Assembly: GCF_900111885.1 (NCBI RefSeq)
Contig: NZ_FOKG01000005.1
Location: forward strand, 62,001 to 126,000
Length of the DNA: 64,000 nt
Reading direction: 5' to 3'
Origin: Amycolatopsis marina
Lineage (GTDB): Bacteria; Actinomycetota; Actinomycetes; Mycobacteriales; Pseudonocardiaceae
Numbering within the stretch: the first letter of the stretch is position 1; every line of letters starts with the position of its first letter. The notes under the pieces are model-generated. The model was not told where the DNA came from and made no database searches. It saw only the letters and a program-made list of their open reading frames with translations. Below are positions 46,486-54,931 of this stretch, piece after piece. Both the position numbers and the translations under genes were made by a program.

Positions 46486-47178
46486 CTAGGGACCTGGGGT
46501 CCCGTCGCCCGGGCCATCCGGACCGGCGTGCTCGGCGGTGGCGGTGAGCAGCGTGCGCACCGTCTGTTCGAGTGCCCTGAGCTGTCGGCGCTCCCGGCGT
46601 TCGTCAGGGTAGAGGAACCGCTGGCTGGCCATTCCGCGAAGCGCGTTCAACGTCAACTCGCCAATCTCCAGCAATCGTTGCCTGGGGTGGCGCCCGTCGT
46701 CGAGTAACCGGATGAGTAGCTCCCGCTGCTGGCGTCCGATCTGCTGTTCGGCAGGTACAAGCACCGCCCGGAGGTCGTCATCACTGCGCGCCGCCATCCG
46801 TAGCTCCATCGCGGCCGTGTACAGGTCGGTGATCTGGCTGCGCCACAACGCCTGCAGGACACCGCGCACATCCTTGCCCGCCGTATGCCCGAGCTTGGCG
46901 ATCGTCTCGGCTTGGTACCGCTCCTGTAACTCCACCAGCGCGACCGACACCAGCTCGGCCTTGTCCTTGAAATGGTGTTTCTGGGCTCCTCTGGTAAATC
47001 CGGAAATCTCGGCGATCCTGGTCGACGTGGCACCCGAGTAGCCATATCTCACGATCGCCTCGATTGTCGCCATCAACAACGCTGACTTGGTCGCCTCGGC
47101 CCGCTCGGCGTTCGGGACGCGAGCAGGCCGAGCGTCCCGTTGACCTTTTCCTTGACCTTGACGCTGAGAGTTCTTCAC
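46486..47178 (-). CDS. TetR-family transcriptional regulator
   Basis: 230-aa regulator. A basic N-terminal tail (SQRQGQGKGQRDARP) precedes the TetR helix-turn-helix domain (residues ~25-75): KSALLMATIEAIVRYGYSGATSTRIAEISGFTRGAQKHHFKDKAELV. The C-terminal ligand domain is all-helical. The GAQKHHF recognition region resembles PaaR-type/TetR_C members that bind acyl-CoAs (weak). It is downstream of dctM on the same strand (80 nt), so it may be co-transcribed with the TRAP transporter and be its regulator. Start GTG 47178. Ligand unknown. Confidence 0.9.
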   Translation of the reverse strand: MKNSQRQGQGKGQRDARPARVPNAERAEATKSALLMATIEAIVRYGYSGATSTRIAEISGFTRGAQKHHFKDKAELVSVALVELQERYQAETIAKLGHTAGKDVRGVLQALWRSQITDLYTAAMELRMAARSDDDLRAVLVPAEQQIGRQQRELLIRLLDDGRHPRQRLLEIGELTLNALRGMASQRFLYPDERRERRQLRALEQTVRTLLTATAEHAGPDGPGDGTPGP

Positions 47179-47258
47179 TGCCCGCCTTCAAGTCTCGCCC
47201 TGTGCCCACGGAGCCGGTTGGAGTGGCGGAGCCGATTATCCCTGCCTGCCATCGGAGT

Positions 47259-48674
47259 TCACTCCGCGACCATCGACGGCAACCAGAGCGCGGTCTCGGG
47301 GAAGACGAACACGATCACCACGACAACCACGGAAACGGCCAGGAACGGGAACACTCCGCGGAAGACCGACTCGACCTTGACCCCGGAGGTCATGGACACC
47401 ACGAACGTATTGATCCCCACCGGTGGCGTCACCAGCCCGATCTCCAGAAGCATCACGAAGAGCACCGCGAACCAGATGCCATCGAATCCCAGTTCCGTGA
47501 CGGCCGGGTGCACCAGTGGCACCACGATGACGATGATGGCGAGCGGATCCAGGAACATCCCGAGCGGAATGAGCGCAGCCAGCAGGAGCGCGACCACGAC
47601 CATGGGCGGCACGTCGATGCCGGCGACCCATTCCGTGAACCGCATCGGCACGCGCGCCATAACCAGGAACACCGAGAACATCGCGGCGCCGACCACCAAC
47701 GCGAACGACATGGCAGTGATCCCCGCCGCCTCAAGCAGCGCGTTCTTCATCCGGCGCAGAATCTCCCTGGAACCCAGTTTCAGATTCTCCACGAACAGCA
47801 TGATCAGCGCGGCGATCGCGCCCACGGCCGCGGACTCGATGACTGTGAACACGCCGGAGAACACACCGGTCAGCACGACGCCGAAGATCAGCATCAGCCA
47901 GCAGACCGCCCGCACCTGTTGGAACCTGGTGACCGGCGCGGGCTCGTCCTCGCCGGCTTCCAACAGCTCGGCGGTCGAGCCGCCGGAAAACGCGGGAGCG
48001 GGGCGCGTTCCTCCAGGGGAACTGAGGGCAACGAGCTGACGGCGCAGGTCAGCACCGGGCGCCACCATCATCTTGCGCGCTCTGACCGCGATCAGCATCG
48101 CGTAGGCAGCGGCGCTGAGCACGCCGGGGATGATGCCGGCGACCAGCAGCTGAGCGATCGACTCCCGGGCCAGCACCCCGTAGATCACCAACGCCACACT
48201 GGGCGGAATGAGGATCCCGAGGGTCCCAGCGATCGCCACGATGCCGGTCGCGAAATGCGGCTTGTAACCGGCCTTCATCATTTCGGTGACCGACAATTTT
48301 CCCATGCTGGCCGCGGTCGCCACGCTCGAACCGGAGACTGCGGAGAATCCGGCACACGCGGCCACCGTAGCGACACCCAGCCCACCGGGCAGCCTGCGCA
48401 GCAGTACGCTGCCCGCCGCGTAGACCCGCCCAGCCAGGTTCCCGTGCAGAGCGAACATGCCGAGCACCACATACATCGGGATGATCACCAGGCTGTAATG
48501 GGCAGTGGCGGTGAGCGGCACGTCGCCCATGGTCGAGGTGGCGAGATCGACGTCGCGTAGGAGCATGATGCCGGTCGCCCCCGCCGCGGCCAGAGCGAAC
48601 GCCACCGGAGTCTCGATGCACAGCAGCACCAGCAGGAGTCCGAGAGCGACGAAGACAACTACATCGGGGCTCAA
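47259..48674 (-). CDS. dctM: TRAP transporter large permease DctM
   Basis: 471-aa membrane protein with about 12 helices, the ion-coupled permease of a tripartite ATP-independent transporter for organic acids. Motifs include CIETPVAFALAAAG in helix 1, LVIIPMYVVLGMFALHGNLAGR, the DctM signature GFSAVSGSSVATAASMGKLSVTEMMKAGY, GILIPPSVALVIYG and GLVTPPVGINTFVVSMTS. An unusual ~40-residue Pro/Ala-rich cytoplasmic insert (SSPGGTRPAPAFSGGSTAEL) sits near residue 215. Its TTG start overlaps the dctQ stop (TTGA), so it is translationally coupled. Confidence 0.94.
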   Translation of the reverse strand: MSPDVVVFVALGLLLVLLCIETPVAFALAAAGATGIMLLRDVDLATSTMGDVPLTATAHYSLVIIPMYVVLGMFALHGNLAGRVYAAGSVLLRRLPGGLGVATVAACAGFSAVSGSSVATAASMGKLSVTEMMKAGYKPHFATGIVAIAGTLGILIPPSVALVIYGVLARESIAQLLVAGIIPGVLSAAAYAMLIAVRARKMMVAPGADLRRQLVALSSPGGTRPAPAFSGGSTAELLEAGEDEPAPVTRFQQVRAVCWLMLIFGVVLTGVFSGVFTVIESAAVGAIAALIMLFVENLKLGSREILRRMKNALLEAAGITAMSFALVVGAAMFSVFLVMARVPMRFTEWVAGIDVPPMVVVALLLAALIPLGMFLDPLAIIVIVVPLVHPAVTELGFDGIWFAVLFVMLLEIGLVTPPVGINTFVVSMTSGVKVESVFRGVFPFLAVSVVVVVIVFVFPETALWLPSMVAE

Positions 48675-49228
48675 TGTGGTCTCCCATCAGGTGCTGAGGA
48701 GGAGCCGGGCTGCTGTCCCGCGGCGGACGCCTGTCGCCGCGAGCCGCTGAGCCCGCGGCGGAGGCCGAGCAGAACCTCGATGGACAGTGCGGCGAAGCCG
48801 ACAACGATGGCCACGCGTGCCGGCCACAGCGGAATGTTCAGCAGTCCGACCTGCGCCTCACCACGGTCGATCGATCGGCCGGCCGCCACCAATGTCGCGT
48901 AGGTGAACCACAGCGCGACGGCCAGGGTGATCACAGCGCTGGCAACACGGGTGCCCAGTGCGGCGCGGCGAGGAAGCCTGTCGGTCAACAACGTGAGCTT
49001 GATCGTCGCCCCGGTCCGTTCCGCATGCGCCAGTCCCAGGAACACGATCACGACCAGGAGCACGGTGGTGATCTCGAAGGCACCTGGCACCGAACTGCCT
49101 GTGACATTGCGACCGACGACGTCGACAGCCACGACGACCATGACCATGCCGACCAGGAGGGCGGCGACGAGAGCAAGTGCCTTCGCGACTCTCGCCGCCA
49201 CCGCATCGATGCGATCCATAACGGACAT
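48671..49228 (-). CDS. dctQ: TRAP transporter small permease DctQ
   Basis: 185-aa four-helix membrane protein, the small permease that pairs with DctM. It has ALALVAALLVGMVMVVVAVDVVGRNVTG, GAFEITTVLLVVIVFLGLAHAERTGATIKLTLLTD (the DctQ EI-x-x and HAERxGAHI-like region), and two further helices AVITLAVALWFTYATL and VAIVVGFAALSIEVLLGL. A polar C-terminal tail follows. ATG 49228. It lies between dctP (7-nt gap) and dctM (4-nt overlap). Confidence 0.93.
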   Translation of the reverse strand: MSVMDRIDAVAARVAKALALVAALLVGMVMVVVAVDVVGRNVTGSSVPGAFEITTVLLVVIVFLGLAHAERTGATIKLTLLTDRLPRRAALGTRVASAVITLAVALWFTYATLVAAGRSIDRGEAQVGLLNIPLWPARVAIVVGFAALSIEVLLGLRRGLSGSRRQASAAGQQPGSSSAPDGRPH

Positions 49229-49235
49229 CCGCGTG

Positions 49236-50348
49236 CTATCCCGCGCTACCGGCGCAGATCTGGTGGGTTGGCGGAGTGTTCCCCTCGCTGAGTTCAGCGT
49301 ACAAGTTCACGTACTCGTCGAAGGCCGCTTCCGGGTTGTCGATCTTGCCGTTCGCGCTGTCGATCCAGGCCTGACGCTGCTGCTCGGCACCACGACGGGC
49401 CCAGTCCTCGCCGACTTCCCTCGGTCCTATGGCGTTGATCTCGCCGCCGTTTTCCATCGCCGTGGCACACGTCTTGGCATTCCATGGCAGCACCCACTCC
49501 TCGACGATCCGTGTGGAGATGTCCGTCGATGCCGTGGCCATGATCTGCCGAACCTCGTCGGGCAGGCCCTGGAAGGTGTCCTGATTCATCCCGAACATCG
49601 ACATGGCGTAGATGCCGACGTACTCACCGATGTCGTAGATGTACGGGGCGACCTCGTGGAGCCGGAAGTCGACGATGGTTTCCAGGGGGAGGACCAGTCC
49701 CTCGACAACACCACGTTCGACCGATTCGTAGATCTCCGAAGGACCGACCGCCACCGGGTTCGCCCCGATGGCCTCCATGGCGGCGGCCATCGATCCCGTG
49801 GCCCGCAGTGATTTGCCACTCAGGTCGGCGAAATCATCGATGGGCTCCTTGAGCGCGACCACCGGGGGCGAGTTCGTGAAGTTGAACAGAACCTCGACGT
49901 TGCGATCATCGTATTCCTTGCGATAGGCGTCCGAGGTCTCCTGCAGCTGGTTGTGTGTGTCGGAGGCAGCCTGCAGGTCGTGCGCGAGGAACGGGACCGA
50001 GCTGAGGTTCTGCTGTATCAACTCCGGCGTGTACGCGTGCGTGACGAAGGAGATGTCCGCGGTACCGTTGCCGATGCACTCGACCGCCTGCGGTAGCTGG
50101 CACAGCGCCGAGTTGTAGAAGTGCTCGAACTCGACGGCGCCGCCGGTCTGCGTCGTGACCTGTTCGGCCCATGCGCCGAAGGCCTCGCTGAACCCGTGGT
50201 CCTCGGAGACGACGTGGCTCACCGAAAGCGTCACGGTGTCGCCTGGTCCGGAACTCTCGCCGCTACACCCGCTCGCGACCAGCCCGGCCGCCGAAAGCAC
50301 ACAGGCGATACGCAACGATGCTCGTGATCTGTTCATCTGTCTGGACAC
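49236..50348 (-). CDS. dctP: TRAP substrate-binding lipoprotein DctP
   Basis: 370-aa extracytoplasmic solute receptor. The signal peptide RIACVLSAAGLVASGC has lipobox VASGC and Cys 28, so it is membrane-anchored by lipid. The DctP fold shows VTLSVSHVVSEDHGFSEAFGAWAEQV, FEHFYNSALCQLPQAVECIGNGTADISFV, and the substrate region SGKSLRATGSMAAAMEAIGANPVAVGPSEIYESVERGVVEGLVLP. In TRAP receptors an Arg here (LRATGS) salt-bridges a ligand carboxylate, suggesting an organic acid. GTG 50348 has AAGGA 6 nt upstream; ATG 50336 is an alternative. First gene of dctPQM. Confidence 0.93.
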   Translation of the reverse strand: MSRQMNRSRASLRIACVLSAAGLVASGCSGESSGPGDTVTLSVSHVVSEDHGFSEAFGAWAEQVTTQTGGAVEFEHFYNSALCQLPQAVECIGNGTADISFVTHAYTPELIQQNLSSVPFLAHDLQAASDTHNQLQETSDAYRKEYDDRNVEVLFNFTNSPPVVALKEPIDDFADLSGKSLRATGSMAAAMEAIGANPVAVGPSEIYESVERGVVEGLVLPLETIVDFRLHEVAPYIYDIGEYVGIYAMSMFGMNQDTFQGLPDEVRQIMATASTDISTRIVEEWVLPWNAKTCATAMENGGEINAIGPREVGEDWARRGAEQQRQAWIDSANGKIDNPEAAFDEYVNLYAELSEGNTPPTHQICAGSAG

Positions 50349-50810
50349 TCCAATTCCTTGTGCAGGCGTCCCCTGACAGGCCGCGAGTCCACGTGCCGCT
50401 CGCTGTGCGGGGACGGCCGCCAGTGGACTGGTTGAGAAAGCTCAGACTGTGCGCTCGCGCATCCGCACTGGCTTCAGATGTCCTTTGCGGACGCTCGCTG
50501 TCTCAGCAGGTGCCGTTCGCCCACTCGTGCCCTTGGACGAGTGCGGTTTGTCAAGTCTGCGCGTTGACGTGGAACGAGATCCCTTGCCACCGAGTGGGCC
50601 TGGGGCTGTTTGCCCGGCTGCCAACTTCGGACGAAGCGCGATGAACCTAACATCCATCCCTGGATGTATGTCAACGATATGTGTCGAATTGAGACCTCAA
50701 CCGAAGATCCCTTACAGGGCAACGGGTCACGTTCGGACTCGACCGAACCTCTCTTGATTCGGTAATTGTTTCGCGTGTCGCGTGGAGGTCGAAAACCGCT
50801 GAGCTGATCG
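50349..50810. other. 462-bp divergence-free intergenic region upstream of dctP
   Basis: It lies between dctP and the tandem-TetR gene, both minus. I find no convincing gene; small frames lack ribosome sites. It contains the dctP promoter/operator (50645-50674) and a 7-bp hairpin CACTCGT/ACGAGTG (50522-50528/50537-50543). The predicted dctP 5' leader is about 290 nt. The tandem-TetR stop is at 50811; no T-run terminator is visible. Confidence 0.5.
50645..50674 (-). promoter_or_regulatory. dctPQM promoter with embedded operator
   Basis: Minus strand: TTGACA (50674-50669), 18-nt spacer, TTAGGT (50650-50645). The inverted repeat ACATCCA-TCCC-TGGATGT (50650-50667 on plus coordinates) fills the spacer, an ideal place for a repressor to block RNA polymerase. 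The TetR-type proteins encoded on either side are candidate binders. Confidence 0.6.
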
Positions 50811-52019
50811 CTATTTCACCGTGCGGCCGCGCGGCTGGGTGTATCGCATAACCGCGGTCGCCACACGAACCAACGAGTCAACCGCTCCGGCCTGGTGCAT
50901 CACCCGGCGGGTGCGCACGGTGTCATCGATCAGCACGCGAGCGGTGTGCACGATCAGTTGATTCACCGTGTCGGAGCGCTCCGGACACACCTTGCGCAGC
51001 CAGTGTGCCCAGTCCTGCAAATGCTCGGCTCGCGAGCGAGCGAGTCGCTCGGCCAGATCCTCGGGCAGATGGTGTGCCTCGGTCACGGTGACGGCCAACA
51101 GGTTCTCCGCCTCGGCTGCGAGACGCACATAGCCGGAGACCATGTTCGTCAGGGCCTCCTCATCACTGGACGCCGTACCCAGTCCCCGCACGGTCTCCAG
51201 CGACACCCACTCGGTGAACCGGTTCGCGATGGTCGCGAGCATCGCGGTCTTGCTGTCGAAATAGCGATAGATGGCGGGGCCGGCCATACCCGCTTCCGCA
51301 GCGATCCCGTCGACACTGGCACCGTCGAAACCCTGGCGTCGAAATGTCATCGCGGCGATATTGATCAACTGTTCCCGGCGCGACGCAGAGGACCGCGTGG
51401 CCGGGGGCGGGTCGGGGATGCCATCCGGCGCCGCGACCAGGTTGTGATCGACCGCCGCGAGCGCCGACGCGCCGAGTATCCCGGCAGTCTGCTCGGTATC
51501 CATCGACTTCGACCCGTTATGGCTGTTGAGCACGGCGATCACGGCCCAGGCTCGGACGGACTTCTCCACTGGTGCCAGTTCCGGATGCCGAAGCCCGATC
51601 ACGTGTGCCAGCCCGGAGGCCAGCGAGTTCAGGCGGATACGCAGTTCCCGCGAGTCCTCCGGGCCGATATGGCGGGCCTCGCGCTTCCACAACCGCGCCA
51701 TGTGCGGATCGACGAGCGAAGCCCTGGCCATGACGCAGAGGTCTTCAGACAGGCTCGCCGGATCGTAGTCCTCGGTGATCTCGGGCAGCGCCCCGAGGAA
51801 GGCGTCCTGCGCCTCGAACAACACGTGCAGGAGCAGCGCCTGCTTGTTCGTGTAGTGCCGATACAGCGCGCGGGGGGTGATGCCGGTCGCTTCGGCGATA
51901 TCGCTCATCCGCACCGAGTGAAAGCCGCGTTCGGCGAACAGTTCTCGCGCGTTGACCGAGATCTGCCGACGACGGTCTCGAGGCCTGCGAACTCGGTCGG
52001 CGTCACCCGCGGTGCTCAT
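50811..52019 (-). CDS. Regulator with two tandem TetR domains
   Basis: 402-aa protein containing two complete TetR-type DNA-binding regions. The first HTH is at residues ~18-65 (RRQISVNARELFAERGFHSVRMSDIAEATGITPRALYRHYTNKQALL). The second is at ~213-260 (RREQLINIAAMTFRRQGFDGASVDGIAAEAGMAGPAIYRYFDSKTAML). Each is followed by its own helical ligand domain. Ordinary TetR proteins are about 200 aa dimers, so this is a covalent pseudo-dimer that could read an asymmetric operator. GAGG lies just before ATG 52019. It is divergent from the cupin operon, making it the likely regulator of that operon. Confidence 0.92.
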   Translation of the reverse strand: MSTAGDADRVRRPRDRRRQISVNARELFAERGFHSVRMSDIAEATGITPRALYRHYTNKQALLLHVLFEAQDAFLGALPEITEDYDPASLSEDLCVMARASLVDPHMARLWKREARHIGPEDSRELRIRLNSLASGLAHVIGLRHPELAPVEKSVRAWAVIAVLNSHNGSKSMDTEQTAGILGASALAAVDHNLVAAPDGIPDPPPATRSSASRREQLINIAAMTFRRQGFDGASVDGIAAEAGMAGPAIYRYFDSKTAMLATIANRFTEWVSLETVRGLGTASSDEEALTNMVSGYVRLAAEAENLLAVTVTEAHHLPEDLAERLARSRAEHLQDWAHWLRKVCPERSDTVNQLIVHTARVLIDDTVRTRRVMHQAGAVDSLVRVATAVMRYTQPRGRTVK

Positions 52020-52067
52020 ACCTCACCCCCTTCAGGCGTCAACCGAAAGGCTAGCACGTGAACGCTG

Positions 52068-52135
52068 ATGTACATCTTGACGCTTGGCTCGGTCTGACTC
52101 CATACTCCTGGCCTAACGTGTAGTACATCACGTTA
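52068..52135 (+). promoter_or_regulatory. Promoter and operators of the cupin-led operon
   Basis: TTGACG (52077-52082), 18-nt spacer, CATACT (52101-52106) fit a promoter with start near 52113. The inverted repeat TAACGTG-n8-CACGTTA (52114-52135) covers the start site. The palindrome GATGTACATC (52068-52077) abuts the -35. Both contain a GTACATC element. Likely operators for the divergent tandem-TetR protein (inference). Confidence 0.6.
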
Positions 52136-52199
52136 ACGCTCACAGACGTAGTGCCTGTGCTGCAGGAAACCACCGATCTAGGCGAAGGCGAGTTACGCG

Positions 52200-52733
52200 A
52201 TGAAGGTCCGCAGGGTTGTCATGGGCAACGACGCGCAGGGCAAGACCACGGTCATCGAGGACGGCGTGGTCGAGCCGACCACGGCCTCCTTGCTGCCTGG
52301 CGTGGAGATCCACCGGGTGTGGGAACTGGACTCGGTGTCAGTTCCGGTCACCGATGCCGCCACGGGCGACAAGAAGGCCACGTTCTTCCCGGCCAATCCG
52401 GGTGTGCGGTTCGGTTTCCTGACCGTGCCGCCGGGCATCACTTACGTCCCCGAGCCCGGTGCCGATCTGGAAGCCGCCGCGGCGGAGATGGAAGAGAAGC
52501 TGCCGGGCGCTGCGGCCACGTTCGCGTTTCCCGACCAGCCGGGAGCACACGCCACACAGACCGTCGACTACATCATCGTGCTCTCCGGTGAGGCCACGAT
52601 GCGAGTTGACGACATCGAGGTACACCTCAAGCAGGGCGACTGTCTGATCCAGAACGGTAACCCACACGCCTGGTTCAACAACGGAACCGAGCCACTAGTG
52701 ATGGGTTTCGCGCTCTGCGGCGCCACGACGTAG
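52200..52733 (+). CDS. Cupin-domain protein
   Basis: 177-aa cupin. The C-terminal barrel shows TVDYIIVLSGEATMRVDDIEVHLKQGDCLIQNGNPHAWFNNGTEPLVMGFAL, with the second-motif GDCLIQNGNPHAWFN His and an Asp-Tyr-Ile first motif in place of the usual His-x-His. The metal site may therefore be incomplete or variant. The N-terminal half (RVVMGNDAQGKTTVIEDGVVEP, IHRVWELDSVSVPVTD) matches small cupins that accompany aromatic and mandelate-type degradation genes. It is first in a six-gene plus-strand operon. Possible role is a ligand-binding or isomerase/dioxygenase helper. ATG 52200 lies at the end of a GCGAGTTACGCG run with weak ribosome site. Confidence 0.87.
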   Translation: MKVRRVVMGNDAQGKTTVIEDGVVEPTTASLLPGVEIHRVWELDSVSVPVTDAATGDKKATFFPANPGVRFGFLTVPPGITYVPEPGADLEAAAAEMEEKLPGAAATFAFPDQPGAHATQTVDYIIVLSGEATMRVDDIEVHLKQGDCLIQNGNPHAWFNNGTEPLVMGFALCGATT

Positions 52734-52781
52734 AAGCCATTCCGTCGCACCGCAACTCGTCCATGAGAGGCAGTAGTACCT

Positions 52782-53927
52782 GTGAACGATTCAGGACCAT
52801 TGCACGGAATCAAGGTCGTGGAACTCGGCGCGATCGGGCCTGCCCCGTTCGCCGCGATGTTGCTCGCCGATATGGGAGCACAGGTCGTCCGGCTGGAACG
52901 CCGGGACAGCCAGGGCGTCGGCGTCGGCTCCTGGAACCACCTGCACCGCGGCCGCCCCTCAGTGGCCTGTGACCTGAAGAGCGGCTCCGGGCGGGAGCTC
53001 CTGCTGACGTTGGCCGAAACGGCCGACATCCTGATCGAGGGCTTCCGCCCGGGGGTGATGGAGCGACTCGGGCTCGGCCCCGACGAAGTTCTGGCCCGCA
53101 ATCCGGCATTGGTCTACGCAAGGGCCACCGGGTACGGCCAGGACGGGCCGCTCGCACAGGTGCCAGGGCACGACATCAACTACATCGCGATGGCGGGTGC
53201 GCTCGGTGCCATTCGCCGCCACGGTGAACGGCCGCTGTTCCCGTTGAGCCTGGTCGGTGACTTCGGTGGCGGTGGAATGTTGGTCGCGTTCGGCGCACTG
53301 TGCGGGGTACTCGAGGCCCGCGTCTCCGGGCGTGGACAGGTCATGGACGCCGCGATGGTCGATGGCACGGCCCTGCTCACCACCGCTTTTCATGCGCTGC
53401 GCAACACCGGGGAGCTGAACGGCGAGCCCGGCACCCATTTCATCGACAGCGGCGCCCACTTCTACGAGGTCTACCCGACAGCCGACGGAGGCCACCTGGC
53501 CGTCGGCGCACTGGAGCCCCAGTTCTATGCCGAACTGCTCCGCCTGCTGGAACTCGATCCAGCAGATTTTCCGCAATGGCACCGATCGCGTTGGCCCGAA
53601 CTGAAACACCGGTTCACGGAGATCTTCCGTAGCCGGACGACGGCACAGTGGGCAGCGCTTTTCGAGCACGAGCAGGCATGTGTCACGGCCGTCTACGGGC
53701 TGGCCGACGCACCGGCTCATCCGCACAACCGAGCGCGTCGAACCTTTGTCGACATCGACGGATACCGGCAACCCGCACCGGCACCCCGGTTCAGTCGCAC
53801 ACCGCCAAGACTGCCAACCCCCGCTGCCGATCCCGGTTCCGATGACGGCACCGCACTCGCCGAGTGGGGCCTCGATCCGGACGACATCGCCAGGATCACC
53901 ACCGCGGACACTCCCGCACATCGATGA
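52782..53927 (+). CDS. Family III CoA-transferase (CaiB/BaiF)
   Basis: 381-aa acyl-CoA:carboxylate CoA-transferase or racemase-like protein. The N-terminal LHGIKVVELGAIGPAPFAAMLLADMGAQVVRLERRD is the family signature. SVACDLKSGSGRELLLTLAETADILIEGFRPGVMERLGLGPDE follows, then YARATGYGQDGPLAQVPGHDINYIAMAG. The segment GQVMDAAMVDGTALL contains the conserved catalytic Asp. The pattern is closest to alpha-methylacyl-CoA racemase/L-carnitine dehydratase members. It could activate the imported acid or racemise a methyl-branched CoA ester. GTG 52782, 48 nt after the cupin; the next ORF begins 11 nt later. Confidence 0.92.
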   Translation: MNDSGPLHGIKVVELGAIGPAPFAAMLLADMGAQVVRLERRDSQGVGVGSWNHLHRGRPSVACDLKSGSGRELLLTLAETADILIEGFRPGVMERLGLGPDEVLARNPALVYARATGYGQDGPLAQVPGHDINYIAMAGALGAIRRHGERPLFPLSLVGDFGGGGMLVAFGALCGVLEARVSGRGQVMDAAMVDGTALLTTAFHALRNTGELNGEPGTHFIDSGAHFYEVYPTADGGHLAVGALEPQFYAELLRLLELDPADFPQWHRSRWPELKHRFTEIFRSRTTAQWAALFEHEQACVTAVYGLADAPAHPHNRARRTFVDIDGYRQPAPAPRFSRTPPRLPTPAADPGSDDGTALAEWGLDPDDIARITTADTPAHR

Positions 53928-53938
53928 GAGGAAAACCA

Positions 53939-54931
53939 ATGCCCACCCCGAAGCTGTCCTGCGCGTTCTACACCGGACCGGACACCCCCGACCACATCGC
54001 ACTCGCCGAACGTCTCGGGTACCACCGCGCTTGGGTGTACGACTCCCCCGCGCTGTGCCTGGACGCCTGGAGCACACTGGCGCGCGCGGCCGACCGGACG
54101 GAACGTATCGGGCTCGCCACCGGTGTGGCTGTGCCCGCGCTGCGGCACCTTTTCGTGACCGCTTCGGCGATCGCGACGATCGAGTCGATCGCGCCGGGCC
54201 GGTTCACCTTCGGTGTGGGGACCGGCTTCACCGGTCTGCGCGCACTCGGGCACAAGCCGATGAAGTGGGCCGATATCCCGCCCTACGTTCAGGCGCTCAA
54301 GGCCCTCCTGCGCGGCGAGTCGGTGCGGTGGGAGGGCAAGACCATGCAACTGATGCACGCCACCGGTTACCTGCCCGAACTGCCCATCGACTTCGAGGTG
54401 TACATGGCCGCCGAGGGGCCAAAGGGCCTCGCCGTGGCGAGGGAGCACGCAGACGGGGTGCTCACGGTCAATGCCGACCCCGGTGAAGGTTGGGAAAAGT
54501 CCGCGCGGTGGGCGTTGGGCACGGTGCTCGACGACGGTGAGTCGCCAACCTCGGATCGAGTGTGGGCCGCCGCCGGACACGCGGCCGTGGTGCTTTACCA
54601 CCTCTATTACGAGGCGGGCTACGACCTGAACACCCTACCCAACGGCGCTGCCTGGGCGGAAATGATCTCCTCGCTGTCGGCGGAGGAACGGCACGTACTG
54701 CTCCACAAGGGCCACCTCATGGAGGTTTCCGAGCACGACGACCGGCTGATACCGCGGGAAACCGTCGAACCCATGACGTTCACCGGAACGGTAGAAGTTC
54801 TGCGGGCACGGATCGAGGAGATGGGCGCCAAGGGCATCAGCGAGGTTGTCTACCAGCCCGCAGGACCGGATATTCGGCGCGAGTTGGAGGCCTTCGCCCA
54901 GCTGGCGCCCGCCACCACGGCAGTAAACTGA
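53939..54931 (+). CDS. LLM-class flavin-dependent oxidoreductase
   Basis: 330-aa luciferase-like protein (bacterial luciferase/F420-dependent family). It has TPDHIALAERLGYHRAWVYDSPAL, TERIGLATGVAVPALRHLFVTASAIATIESIAPGRFTFGVGTGFTGLRALG, and EVYMAAEGPKGLAVAREHADGVLTVN, which forms the flavin-phosphate region. F420 or FMN use cannot be decided; actinobacterial members often use F420. It starts at ATG 53939 with GAGGAA upstream and overlaps the next gene as TGATG. In the operon it may oxidise or reduce a CoA ester or the imported compound. Confidence 0.9.
   Translation: MPTPKLSCAFYTGPDTPDHIALAERLGYHRAWVYDSPALCLDAWSTLARAADRTERIGLATGVAVPALRHLFVTASAIATIESIAPGRFTFGVGTGFTGLRALGHKPMKWADIPPYVQALKALLRGESVRWEGKTMQLMHATGYLPELPIDFEVYMAAEGPKGLAVAREHADGVLTVNADPGEGWEKSARWALGTVLDDGESPTSDRVWAAAGHAAVVLYHLYYEAGYDLNTLPNGAAWAEMISSLSAEERHVLLHKGHLMEVSEHDDRLIPRETVEPMTFTGTVEVLRARIEEMGAKGISEVVYQPAGPDIRRELEAFAQLAPATTAVN

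Noticed and set aside
50449..50757. 102-codon plus-strand frame in the dctP upstream gap
   Set aside because: No ribosome site, no recognisable domain, and it overlaps the proposed promoter.
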